The notes beneath the pieces are model-generated. The model saw nothing but the letters and a program-made list of their open reading frames with translations, made no database searches and had not been told where the DNA came from. Of a stretch of 64,000 bases of DNA, positions 18,001 to 26,279 are shown in pieces; the stretch's first letter is position 1; each line of letters begins with the position of its first letter. The stretch covers positions 1 through 64,000 of the forward strand of contig CAAGHL010000060.1 of the NCBI GenBank assembly GCA_900769665.1, read 5' to 3'. The position numbers were made by a program, and so were the translations under genes. The stretch comes from Clostridia bacterium (GTDB taxonomy: Bacteria; Bacillota; Clostridia; Christensenellales; CAG-314).

Positions 18001-18988
18001 ACTTACCGAGGCACAAAAGGCGTACATTACCGAAGCGCAACTTGCCGTGCTAAACGCACAAGTCAAGCGTGTGGAAGAAGCCGTAGTGCAAGCCAAAGCC
18101 GATGTGTTCAAAACAAAGGTTGAAGCACTCGGTACGCCGACGTTCCCCAAGGATAAACATGTCGTGGAGGCGTTGGAAACGGAATACAATGCATTGGAAG
18201 AAACCGTGCAAGCCAAGTTGACCGACATAAAAGCAACTTTGGACGGGTATGTCGAAAAGGCAAGTAAATATGTGCAGTTGGAAGTGACGTTCGGTAGCGA
18301 CAGAATTGTTAGCAAATTTTCGGGTTACGACACGTATTATTTGGTAATTTACAATCCGAAGGATACGGCTGTCAGTTTCTACTATTCCGGCGAAGCCAGC
18401 AGTTGGGCGGCTTGCGGACAAACGACTTTGCCGAGCAAGAGCTACACGCAAATTGCATACGACAGCCGTTTTGCGGCGGCAGGTAATGCGTATATGTACA
18501 GCGATGGAGGTGCAACAATCAACTTCAACGATACCGAAAGCGGTTGGATTTGCAATGTTTACGGCAGAAAAACCGAGGCTGGTGCGGAAGTTGTGATAAA
18601 GAGCTTTGGCGGAAGCACGTCTACGGATGACTATGGTATGGTTTGGAGCGGAAGCGGTGCCCTGAACACAGATAAAACGATATTCAATTTGTGGTGCGGA
18701 ACACTTTCGGCTACTGATATGGCGAAGTTTTCTGAGTACAATGACGTACATTTCTTCATTTTCAACCCCAACGATGTTGATGTTAAATTCTTTTTCCAAG
18801 ATGATCCAAATTGGAAAAACTCCGACATTACTACATTGAAAGCAAAAGCGTGGACGAAAGTTTCTGTCAGCGAACTTTTGGCACTGAGTGGAGTTAAAAC
18901 GGTATACTTAAATGTATTGGTTGGTGATGCCGATTCTTTCGTGACCGACGGTTGGATGATTTCCGACTTCTACGGCACGGCAAAGTAA
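15095..18988 (+). CDS. Giant lipoprotein with five Cys-rich repeats
   Basis: A 1297-residue lipoprotein (signal ends LLGAAAC, C25). Residues 31-273 are five tandem repeats of about 48 residues with the pattern ATC-TEDGN-YYTC-CNKIFD-K-EI-A-GH: cysteines at 44/55/58, 92/103/106, 140/151/154, 188/199/203 and 237/248/251. The regular cysteines and histidines suggest small metal-binding or disulfide knobs. A beta-helix-like, GLUG-type section follows (GVFDGNGHTIKNFTLNVRGF, IDNVTFENIVL). After that come helical FIVAR-like segments alternating with beta modules shared with the preceding lipoprotein (YYLVIYNPKDTAVSFYYSG; ending GWICNVYGR and GWMISDFYG). RBS AAGGAGAAA. Function unknown; likely surface adhesion or glycan capture. 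Confidence 0.7.
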   Translation: MNNKKLSLLLCLVVVIVCLLGAAACEVNAHEHAYVEHKAVAATCTEDGNQLYYTCEGCDKIFDADKKEISAVPTIKATGHTYTEHAAVLATCTTDGNELYYTCDVCNKIFDKNKAEIEAVPTVAKGEHGYREIPAKDATCTEDGNELYYVCDGCNGYFDKNKNSITEAPVIPAKNHAYHKVEEKSATCEAEGNQEYYTCDNGCGQLFDKDKKEITAIPSIPANGHKYVKHDAVAATCEIDGNEAYFSCENCTKLFDVDKNEIDKIVIIPATGHAFGWKKDEANHTAELKCIHDGCTKSKGTIKTSLGEEDRLIVDYDSDGNLTYDLNKFGKGLFAVNVSFDNKTIVFENAQADTMTVGIQQLFAHSVKMGKVSVTISVKMDEGPTIYVDAPITLAKLINNVDDLIAIRPTVVDGRATVTGGVVTEQDGHKVVTRYYYVLTAELDGDEDEMGVKPVFGGASLADVGYTSGDAKSGFVGVFDGNGHTIKNFTLNVRGFFGHVGGGTIDNVTFENIVLNNADSAVLGKLMDATVTNVTIKNVETAVKLSDTSGIVAYHEIFGSKINKLNIDLTDGKAAGHIFARQLTDGTGEWKANDFSDIVVKTNYDLKLSLTATQALTDNISGVSVKFNPFTVAKPAADQTTFYYTGHQLTYNVTENPLYTVSGNKQTEIGSYTVTVTLKPYDGLTWEDGTTAEVTFTFEIVEMTDSAAADLAQAFANKVTALNGQLLLPRDKTAVDELVADYEVLHDKVKALLADVKTTLDGMKAQADKYTQLEVVFIDRIRTALKDYEKYYIVFNNHTDAEISVFFGGNTTNGKWGQTNQTKIAANTLAQIDYLAEYAEAGNIYIYVNGADINSSSGYVFFVYGYLDAQANAEALKAFSDALNAFETGNLTVADEAKVVAARTAYDALSAFVKKQVTEEQLTKLVNAENEILVAKDKAAAKTVADMIDALTNDSSAEDVVAASNAYDRLTEAQKAYITEAQLAVLNAQVKRVEEAVVQAKADVFKTKVEALGTPTFPKDKHVVEALETEYNALEETVQAKLTDIKATLDGYVEKASKYVQLEVTFGSDRIVSKFSGYDTYYLVIYNPKDTAVSFYYSGEASSWAACGQTTLPSKSYTQIAYDSRFAAAGNAYMYSDGGATINFNDTESGWICNVYGRKTEAGAEVVIKSFGGSTSTDDYGMVWSGSGALNTDKTIFNLWCGTLSATDMAKFSEYNDVHFFIFNPNDVDVKFFFQDDPNWKNSDITTLKAKAWTKVSVSELLALSGVKTVYLNVLVGDADSFVTDGWMISDFYGTAK

Positions 18989-19002
18989 TACAAATTTTAC
19001 AC

Positions 19003-19035
19003 TTGACCCACCGAGTTTTCGGCTCGGTGGGTCAA
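19003..19035. terminator. Perfect 13-bp hairpin after the surface lipoprotein gene
   Basis: TTGACCCACCGAG (19003-19015) and CTCGGTGGGTCAA (19023-19035) form a perfect 13-bp stem with a 7-nt loop, 14 nt after the stop codon. There is no good T run on either strand, so it may act as a 3' stabiliser rather than a classical intrinsic terminator. Confidence 0.5.
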
Positions 19036-19106
19036 CTAAATTGCAAGTGTTTCGTCAAACGTCGGTCGGGCGGCGCTTGCCAAAGCACTTGACAATTACA
19101 AAACTA

Positions 19107-19135
19107 TTGAAAACAACGTGCTTGTATGGTACAAT
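19107..19135 (+). promoter_or_regulatory. Promoter of the GH38/DUF6259 pair
   Basis: TTGAAA (19107-19112), 17 nt, TACAAT (19130-19135). The predicted start lies about 27 nt before the ATG at 19169. Confidence 0.65.
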
Positions 19136-19168
19136 ATTACACGACAACTTTGTATCGGAGTTTTTGAC

Positions 19169-22100
19169 ATGATTACACCTAACATCGAGGAAAAACTTTC
19201 CACAGTTTGTAGCAAACTTAATGCTTTGCAACAAGTTGCACGGATTGACTTTGACGTGCAATATGCCCCGTGTAACGCCGATTGTCGACACGCATTGCCG
19301 ACTTCTCGCACCGATTGGCAGGATTTTTCCTACCCATACTATTTGTTTGAACAAAACAAGTACTATTGGTTTCACGCCAAGTTTACCGTGACCAAACTGC
19401 AACCGCACCAAAAGGCGTATTTGTGCGTGGAAACATTTATCGACGGCGTGTCGAGTACTATCCGTCCGCAGGGGTTGTTGTACCTCAACGGAAAGGAAGT
19501 CTGCGGCATAGACATCAAGCATACCGACGTGTTGCTTGACGGCGAGGGCGAGTACGAAATGTACTTGCATTTTTACACGCACGTGTTTGGTACGGGTTTG
19601 CCGTTGTACTTCCTCATTAAGATACGCGACGAACGCATTATGCGCGCATATTACGACTTTAGCGTGCCACTTTCGGCTGTTAAACTGCTTAACTTGCGCA
19701 CTAACGAGCTGTCGCGAAGTCTTGCCGTATTGGAAAAAGCTACCAATATCGTGGACTTCCGTACGCCGTATTCCGACGAGTTTTTTGCCTCTTTGGAGCA
19801 TGCTTGCGAGTACTTGAAGAAGGAGTATTACGAGGCGCTCGGCGGTAGTTTTAATACTGCGTTGTGCATCGGACACACGCACATCGACGTTGCATGGCTG
19901 TGGAATTTGGAACAAACTCGCCAAAAGGTAGAACGCAGTTTTGCCACCGTTTTGAAGCTTATGGACGAGTACCCCGAGTACCGTTTTATGATGTCACAAC
20001 CGCAACTGTTTACCTACTTGAAGGCGACCGACCCCGAATTGTTTGCCCGTGTAAAGCAACGTGTTGCCGAGGGGCGTTGGGAAGTTGATGGCGCAATGTG
20101 GTTGGAAGCCGACACCAACCTGACTAGCGGAGAAAGCCTTGTGCGACAACTGATGTACGGACAAAAGTTTTTCCGCGAGGAGTTTGGCGTGGATTGCACA
20201 TGCGTGTGGTTGCCCGACGTGTTCGGTTACAGCGGACAACTGCCGCAAATAATGGCAAAAAGCGGCATTAGGCGTTTTGTCACGGCAAAAATAGGTTGGA
20301 ACGACACCGACCGCTTCCCGTATGATGTATTCGATTGGTACGGTATAGACGGAAGCAAAGTTTTTGCATATTTGCTGTCCACGTGCGACACCGATCCGCG
20401 CAACGGAGTTTACGACCACACCTACACAAGCTACTGCGAGCCGCTTACCGCCAAGAGTGCGCTCGGCACTTGGAATAGGTTTCAGCAAAAGGACTACACC
20501 GACAGCGTGTTGATGAGCTACGGCTATGGCGACGGCGGAGGTGGACCGACAAGGGAGGACCTCGAACGTCAGCGCAGACTTGCCTACGGCGTGCTCGGCT
20601 TGCCAAAGACAAAAATTGTCGGTTTGCACGAGGCGTTGGATGTGGTTGAGGGCAACTTCCGCAAGGCGTGTGCTGAACTGCGACGTACCCCAAAGTGGCA
20701 CGGGGAATTGTACTTCGAGTTTCACCGCGGTACGTTGACCAGTGTGCCTAGGGTAAAGAAGAATAACCGCATGGCGGAAATTGCGCTTGGTAACGCCGAG
20801 GCGATGTCCGTTGCGGCAAACAAGCTGTGCGGCGTGACATACCCGAAGGAAACAATCGAACGTAATTGGAAGACGGCATTGCTAAATCAATTTCACGACA
20901 TTTTGCCCGGTTCGGCGGTGGAAGAGGTGTACGCCGACAGCGATAAGCAATACGCCGAGTTGTTTGTCGAGGTGGGTGGCGTAGCGCAAAAGGCGTTGCA
21001 GGTCTTGGCGGAAAATATCGGCGCAGGTGGCAAAAATGTGGTGTTCAACAACACTCCGTTTGCGGCAAACGGCACGGTGACCGTTGACGGAAAAACTCGC
21101 ATTGTGCGTGACATCCCGTCGCACGGATATAAGGTTGTCGACGTTGACGGCGCAAACGAAAGCGGTGCGGAACAAGTGTCGGTAAATGGCAATATGTTGC
21201 AAAATTCCTACTACGTATTGACTTTTTCGCGCAACGGAAGTATCGAAAGCTTGCTCGACAAACGTAATAATCGCCAAATTGTGCCCGACGGGCAACGCCT
21301 AAACGAGTTTGTCGCATACGAGGATTTACCCTACGAATACGACAACTGGGAGATGACGCCCTACCACAAGCAAAAGTTTTGTGTGCTGAACGATGCGGCG
21401 GAGTTTTCTGTCGTGGAAAACGGCGATCGAAAAGGTTTTGCTATCGTAAAGACGTACGGCAAGTCCACGATTACACAACACGTGTGGCTGTATGCCGATG
21501 GTATCGACCGTATCGATTTCGACGCCGACGTGGATTGGCAGGAAAAGGGACAGTTGCTGAAAGTGCGTTTCCCGTTGGATGTGATGTGCGACAATGCTCG
21601 CTACGACGTGCAATTCGGTAGCGTTTTGCGCAGTACGCACGACAACACAAGTTGGGACAGCGCACGGTTTGAAAGCGTGGCGCACAAGTGGGTGGATATG
21701 TCGGAAGGTAACTATGGCGTGGCGTTGCTAAACAACGGCAAGTATGGTTTCGGCACAGAAGACAACGTGCTGACAATGACGGTGTTGAAGTCGGGCAGTT
21801 TCCCTTACGACGGCGCAAGCGATGTAGTACCGAACTTTACTTATTCGCTTTTGCCGCACGCAAAAGACTACACAAACGGCGTAATAAGTGCCGCTTATGT
21901 GCTTAATAACCCGTTTACTGTCGCAAAAGGCGGCAACGGACAACTTGCGCAAGAGTATTCGCTTGTGTCGACAAACGACGGCGGCGTTGTGTGCGAAACG
22001 GTCAAACAAGCCGAGGAAGGCAGCGGAATGGTAGTGCGCGTATACGAGGCAAACGGCGCGCGCCACAATGCGACAATTACATTCGGTTTGCCGGTCAAGC

Positions 22101-22213
22101 AAGCATATTTGTGCGACCTTAACGAGAATGAAATCGAACAACTGCAAACGGACGGTAACGACGTGCATGTTACAGTAAAACCGTTTGAAATATTGACAAT
22201 AAAAGTGCTATGA
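19169..22213 (+). CDS. GH38 alpha-mannosidase, cytoplasmic
   Basis: A 1014-residue GH38 enzyme of the usual bacterial length. Key motifs are IGHTHIDVAWLWNLEQT (His and Asp zinc ligands, around residues 235-245), the nucleophile in WLPDVFGYSGQLPQ (D350), and the zinc-binding His in NQFHDILPGSAVEEVY, then the C-terminal beta domains. It hydrolyses alpha-mannosides of N-glycans, retaining mechanism, zinc- or divalent-metal-dependent. No signal peptide. The start at 19169 was selected because CGGAG lies 8 nt upstream; an ATG at 19118 falls inside the promoter. Its stop overlaps the start of the next gene (ATGA), so the two are translationally coupled. Confidence 0.92.
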   Translation: MITPNIEEKLSTVCSKLNALQQVARIDFDVQYAPCNADCRHALPTSRTDWQDFSYPYYLFEQNKYYWFHAKFTVTKLQPHQKAYLCVETFIDGVSSTIRPQGLLYLNGKEVCGIDIKHTDVLLDGEGEYEMYLHFYTHVFGTGLPLYFLIKIRDERIMRAYYDFSVPLSAVKLLNLRTNELSRSLAVLEKATNIVDFRTPYSDEFFASLEHACEYLKKEYYEALGGSFNTALCIGHTHIDVAWLWNLEQTRQKVERSFATVLKLMDEYPEYRFMMSQPQLFTYLKATDPELFARVKQRVAEGRWEVDGAMWLEADTNLTSGESLVRQLMYGQKFFREEFGVDCTCVWLPDVFGYSGQLPQIMAKSGIRRFVTAKIGWNDTDRFPYDVFDWYGIDGSKVFAYLLSTCDTDPRNGVYDHTYTSYCEPLTAKSALGTWNRFQQKDYTDSVLMSYGYGDGGGGPTREDLERQRRLAYGVLGLPKTKIVGLHEALDVVEGNFRKACAELRRTPKWHGELYFEFHRGTLTSVPRVKKNNRMAEIALGNAEAMSVAANKLCGVTYPKETIERNWKTALLNQFHDILPGSAVEEVYADSDKQYAELFVEVGGVAQKALQVLAENIGAGGKNVVFNNTPFAANGTVTVDGKTRIVRDIPSHGYKVVDVDGANESGAEQVSVNGNMLQNSYYVLTFSRNGSIESLLDKRNNRQIVPDGQRLNEFVAYEDLPYEYDNWEMTPYHKQKFCVLNDAAEFSVVENGDRKGFAIVKTYGKSTITQHVWLYADGIDRIDFDADVDWQEKGQLLKVRFPLDVMCDNARYDVQFGSVLRSTHDNTSWDSARFESVAHKWVDMSEGNYGVALLNNGKYGFGTEDNVLTMTVLKSGSFPYDGASDVVPNFTYSLLPHAKDYTNGVISAAYVLNNPFTVAKGGNGQLAQEYSLVSTNDGGVVCETVKQAEEGSGMVVRVYEANGARHNATITFGLPVKQAYLCDLNENEIEQLQTDGNDVHVTVKPFEILTIKVL

Positions 22214-24333
22214 TAAAAAATTTTGAGTTGACCGACAATTCGATGTTTTCCGTAAACTTGTCGGACGGTTGTTTTGCCGACATTGTAGTGTATGGGCAAA
22301 GGTTGAATTGCGGTAAAGTGAGTTTGTTTTCCGTCAAACTGCGTGACAAAAACGGTTGTGGCAAGGTGATTTCCGCCGAAGATTGCCGTTTTATCGGCTT
22401 TGATGGCGTATTGGCAAAGTACACGTGTGACGACGTGGACGTTGCCGTGCGTTTTTCTTTGTCAAGCGACAACTCGGCATTGTCGTTGCGCATGGACGTA
22501 ACCAACAGAACCGATTTGCTTGTGGAGTGGGTGGAGTTGATGTCGGTGTTCGTCGGCGGAAAACTTCGTGACGAAGAGGGTGGAACGGGCGCAATTGTGT
22601 ACCCGTTTAACGAAGGTGGACTTGTGACAAATATGGCTTTCCGCGAAAGCATGCCCTACCGTTACGACGAGCCGCAGTACCCTAGTAAAAGCGGTTATTC
22701 GATATTTCCAAACATGATTTGTTCGCAATTTTTAGCATACGTATCAAAAAATTGCGGACTTTACCTCGGTATGCACGACCACGAACGCACCACAAAACAC
22801 ATCGACTTTCGCTATTGCAACGGCAACATCAAATTGCAAATGCGCACGTTTTGCAATGTCGACTACGGGCAAAACTACGTCATGCCGTTTGATTGCGTAA
22901 TGCAACCGTTTGTTGGCGACTGGCACGACGCATGCGAAATTTATCGCAAGTGGTTCGAGCAAAACTTGCCTACAGGTTTGACCAAAATCGTCGACAACAA
23001 AACCTTGCCAAGCTGGTACGCAAAGTCGCCCGTCACCATCATTTACCCCGTGCGCGGACGTAAAGATACCGGCGACATGACCCCAAACGGCATGTACCCG
23101 TACGCAAACGGACTGCCGTTTTTGCAAGAGGTAGCGGCGGCGACGGACAGCTCCGTCATGGCACTCTTGATGCACTGGGAAGGGACTGCGCCTTGGGCAC
23201 CGCCTTACGTGTATCCGCCCTTTGGCGGAGCGGAGCAGTTTGCCGATTTTTTACGTCGTGCGCACGATAAAAATATGTTTGTCGGCTTGTATATGAGCGG
23301 CATGGGTTACACGCTTAAAAGCAATGTTTTGCCCGATTACGACCGCACTACGGATTTCGAGCGCGACCACATTGCTGACATAGTTTGCACGGACAGCGAC
23401 GGCAGTAAAAAGGGCATTATTTGTACGCAACAGCGCGTCGGGTACGACTTGTGCCCTGCATGCGACAAAACCAAACAAATTATGTCCGACGAAATAACAA
23501 AGCTTTGCGACATGGGTGTGGATTACGTGCAGGCGCTAGATCAAAACCATGGTGGCGTAAGCTATTTCTGCTACAGCGACAAGCACGGGCATATCCCCGC
23601 CCCGGGCAAGTGGCAAGAGGAAGAAACGTGCAAAATGCTCGATCTTGTGCGTGCAAACGGCGCGCTTATGGGGTGTGAGTCGGCGGCAAGCGAGCCGATG
23701 ATTGCGCATTTGCCGTACAGCGACAACCGTTTTCAGCTAAATCTCTACGTCGGAACTCCCGTCCCTGTGTACAGCTACATTTACCACGAGTATGTCAACA
23801 ATTTTATGGGCAATCAGGTGTGCGCCATGATGAACAAGGTGGAGGAAAACTACACCTACCGCCTTGCGTACAGTTTTACCGCCGGAGATATGCTTAGCCT
23901 TGTTACGCTTGGCGACGGCAAGGTGGAGTACAGCTGGGACGATTGGATTGCACCGCACGACAAAACCGTCGACAAACAAGTTGCTTACAACTTCATACGC
24001 ACGCTAAACGGTTGGAGACAAGGTGCGGCAGGCAAGTATTTGCATGTCGGGCGTATGGTAAAACCCGTTGCCGTGACGTGCGGCAAACAACACTTTACTT
24101 TGGATGACGGCAGTAGTTACGCTCCCGACGAGGTACTTACGACAGCGTATACGTTGGACGGCACTACGTTGCAGTTTGTTGTCAACTACAATCGCTGCGA
24201 AGTAAATGTGACTTTGCCGTATGCGTTAGGCGGCTTCCTCGATAGCACCCTGACCAAGGAATTTGCCCCGACCCAAACCCTCACTCTTGCACCCCTTTCT
24301 GTAATCGCCCTTAAACTATCTCCCCAACAATAA
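22210..24333 (+). CDS. DUF6259-like TIM-barrel glycoside hydrolase
   Basis: A 707-residue cytoplasmic protein. It has an N-terminal beta-sandwich, then a TIM barrel with LPSWYAKSPVTIIYPVRGRKD, ALLMHWEGTAPWAPPYVYPPFGG, MFVGLYMSGMGYT, and the strand-end acidic residues in MGVDYVQALDQNHGG and GALMGCESAASEP. A small C-terminal beta domain follows. The fold is of the GH36/DUF6259 kind. D in VQALDQN and E in MGCESAAS are candidate catalytic residues (inference). It overlaps the GH38 gene by 4 nt, so the two probably act on the same imported glycan. Confidence 0.6.
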   Translation: MIKNFELTDNSMFSVNLSDGCFADIVVYGQRLNCGKVSLFSVKLRDKNGCGKVISAEDCRFIGFDGVLAKYTCDDVDVAVRFSLSSDNSALSLRMDVTNRTDLLVEWVELMSVFVGGKLRDEEGGTGAIVYPFNEGGLVTNMAFRESMPYRYDEPQYPSKSGYSIFPNMICSQFLAYVSKNCGLYLGMHDHERTTKHIDFRYCNGNIKLQMRTFCNVDYGQNYVMPFDCVMQPFVGDWHDACEIYRKWFEQNLPTGLTKIVDNKTLPSWYAKSPVTIIYPVRGRKDTGDMTPNGMYPYANGLPFLQEVAAATDSSVMALLMHWEGTAPWAPPYVYPPFGGAEQFADFLRRAHDKNMFVGLYMSGMGYTLKSNVLPDYDRTTDFERDHIADIVCTDSDGSKKGIICTQQRVGYDLCPACDKTKQIMSDEITKLCDMGVDYVQALDQNHGGVSYFCYSDKHGHIPAPGKWQEEETCKMLDLVRANGALMGCESAASEPMIAHLPYSDNRFQLNLYVGTPVPVYSYIYHEYVNNFMGNQVCAMMNKVEENYTYRLAYSFTAGDMLSLVTLGDGKVEYSWDDWIAPHDKTVDKQVAYNFIRTLNGWRQGAAGKYLHVGRMVKPVAVTCGKQHFTLDDGSSYAPDEVLTTAYTLDGTTLQFVVNYNRCEVNVTLPYALGGFLDSTLTKEFAPTQTLTLAPLSVIALKLSPQQ

Positions 24334-24745
24334 CTCCGCCCAATATAACTAAAAAATCAATACGTATGTAAAAGTTACTTACATTTTTGTGAAATTCAAA
24401 CGTATTTAGCAGTGATATTATTGTACAAAGTTGCAATTCGTGTAATTGGCAGTCCTCGTGCATTTGAAAAATACCGATGGCGACAAAAGTAACTATACGC
24501 ATTATATCTAAATATAGGAATATGTAAAAATCATCTTAATTGCAAGGTTTTGTGTCGATTGGCGCAAGACCTTGTTTTTTGTATTTGTGAAACTTTGAAA
24601 AGATGTCTTTAGCGACTGTCGAATGAGTGTTGTAAGTTTTGATGTTCAAAAGATGTGAAATTTTTTAATGAAAAGTGCAACGTTACATAAATAATGCGAC
24701 AATGTGCTTTATAGTTTACGTACAAACAAATTACGGGAGGTTTTT
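24334..24745. other. 412-nt gap with TACGTA element and terminator
   Basis: No gene is supported. A copy of the dispersed element (AAAAAATCAATACGTATG, core 24361-24366, TTACTTACATTTTT following) lies 18 nt after the hydrolase stop, and an intrinsic terminator follows at 24543. The remainder is AT-rich leader for the winged-helix gene. Confidence 0.5.
24543..24580 (+). terminator. Intrinsic terminator downstream of GH38/DUF6259 operon
   Basis: CAAGGTTTTG (24543-24552) pairs with CAAGACCTTG (24565-24574), 10 bp with one G-T pair and a 12-nt loop, followed by TTTTTTG. Confidence 0.75.
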
Positions 24746-24946
24746 ATGGATAACTGCAATGACAAGCAAATGCCGCTTTCCGCCGAGGAATGCGAGGTGC
24801 GCTACGGCAAGCCTATCACCACAAGCATACTGCAAATAAAGTTGGAAATCGGTTACAACCACGCAAGCCGAATCCTAAAAAGGTTGGACGAGGTCGGTTT
24901 GCTGGTGGCGGACAACAAAGGCAACAAGTACATCGCCGTCGAGTAG
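24746..24946 (+). CDS. Small free-standing winged-helix protein, FtsK-gamma-like
   Basis: A 66-residue protein whose second half (ILQIKLEIGYNHASRILKRLDEVGLLV) matches the gamma winged-helix domain of FtsK/SpoIIIE, which in those motors reads chromosome-orienting sequences. Here there is no motor domain; the protein is the DNA-binding domain alone. The ATG at 24746 has a GGGAGG site 5-6 nt upstream; an upstream ATG at 24704 has none. It precedes the AAA ATPase gene by 160 nt on the same strand and could regulate the signalling cluster (inference). Confidence 0.65.
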   Translation: MDNCNDKQMPLSAEECEVRYGKPITTSILQIKLEIGYNHASRILKRLDEVGLLVADNKGNKYIAVE

Positions 24947-25106
24947 CGGCTTAAACCCATTGCAATGCGTTGTTTGCTTGCGGAGGAATGTGTTGCTGTG
25001 GCAAACCAATCCTCGCTTACACGTTAGATAAATTGCAAAATGTACACATTGTTGCCAACCTAGTTGTCAAACGACCGACAACGCCAAACAAAACAGGAGA
25101 TTACAA

Positions 25107-26225
25107 ATGAATATACAACCGGAAAGAACGGAGTACGACCATCACTTTGCACTTGCGCTGATTGCCATGGCGAGAGCCGATTGGATAGGCGCGCATGAGG
25201 AGTTGAGTCTTGCCGCCGACAGCTTGTACAAGTTTAGCGCACAGCAAAATTCCTTCGAGCAAAACGTCACCAAGGGGTGGCTGTACGACATAATCCGAGA
25301 GTTGAAACGTATCGAATTGCACAACAACAACCAAGCCGCACGCGCCAAAATGGAAGCGCGCATGCAGAAAAAAAGCGGCGGCACCGACAGCGGTATACAA
25401 GCCTGTACGCCGATGTGGAAGTTTGACGACATTGCAGGTTTGTCCGACGTCAAAGAAGAGGTAAACTACAACGTCGTATTGCCCGTCAAGTACCCCGATT
25501 TGTACAAATTGTTCCGTAAAAAGACCAACGGCGGCATACTGATGTACGGCTTGCCGGGTACGGGCAAAACAATGATTGCCGAAGCCATTGCCGGCGAAAT
25601 CGGCGCAAAGTTTTTCCCCGTTAGATGCTCTGACCTTGGCAGTAAGTGGTTTGGCGAAACGGAACAAAACATTAAAAAACTGTTTGAGGCGGCGCGGAAA
25701 GCCGACAAATCCGTGATATTTTTTGACGAGGTGGAAGCCTACGCCTCCAACCGTAGCGACGGCGAAACAATGGTGCGCGCCACAAACGAGCTGTTGTCGC
25801 AGTTGCAGGGCGCGTGCACCGAACAAATAAACAAAAACATACTTGTCATTGCCGCCACAAACAAACCGTGGGCATTGGACGGCGCATTTTGGCGACCCGG
25901 GCGGTTTGATGAAAAAATTTACGTGCCGTTGCCCGACAAAGCGGCTCGCAAACGTATCATGGAGCTATCCTTTGCCGAAGTGCCGAGCGAGGACATTGAC
26001 CTTGGCGAATACGCCGAACGTTGCGAGGGCTTCAACGGCGCGGACGTCAAGTACTTGTGCGAAAAGGCAAAGGAAGCAGCAATCAAACGTGTGCTTGCCG
26101 ACCAAGACTCCGCACGCAAACTACTGCGCAACGACTTGGAACAAGCAATGCGCATTGTCGGTAGCTCCGTCATTGTGCAAGACAAAACGCAAATGCAAAA
26201 CTGGTGCGCGCGGCTCGGCGCATAG
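25107..26225 (+). CDS. Vps4/katanin-like AAA+ ATPase
   Basis: A 372-residue single-AAA-domain ATPase. The N-terminal 90 residues are helical and MIT-like (ADWIGAHEELSLAADSLYKF). Walker A is GLPGTGKT (148-155). Walker B ends in DE (D207/E208, VIFFDEVEAY). Sensor and arginine-finger regions are ATNKPWALDGAFWRPGRFD, and the C-terminal lid includes CEGFNGADVKYLCEKAKEAAI. Meiotic-clade AAA proteins of this kind remodel or extract proteins and are unusual in bacteria outside stress and conflict loci. RBS CAGGAGA. The kinase gene follows 54 nt later. Substrate unknown. Confidence 0.85.
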   Translation: MNIQPERTEYDHHFALALIAMARADWIGAHEELSLAADSLYKFSAQQNSFEQNVTKGWLYDIIRELKRIELHNNNQAARAKMEARMQKKSGGTDSGIQACTPMWKFDDIAGLSDVKEEVNYNVVLPVKYPDLYKLFRKKTNGGILMYGLPGTGKTMIAEAIAGEIGAKFFPVRCSDLGSKWFGETEQNIKKLFEAARKADKSVIFFDEVEAYASNRSDGETMVRATNELLSQLQGACTEQINKNILVIAATNKPWALDGAFWRPGRFDEKIYVPLPDKAARKRIMELSFAEVPSEDIDLGEYAERCEGFNGADVKYLCEKAKEAAIKRVLADQDSARKLLRNDLEQAMRIVGSSVIVQDKTQMQNWCARLGA

Positions 26226-26279
26226 GGCGTCGGCGGTGGCAAACACCTACACGCGCAACGCAAAACAAGAGAGGGTAAT

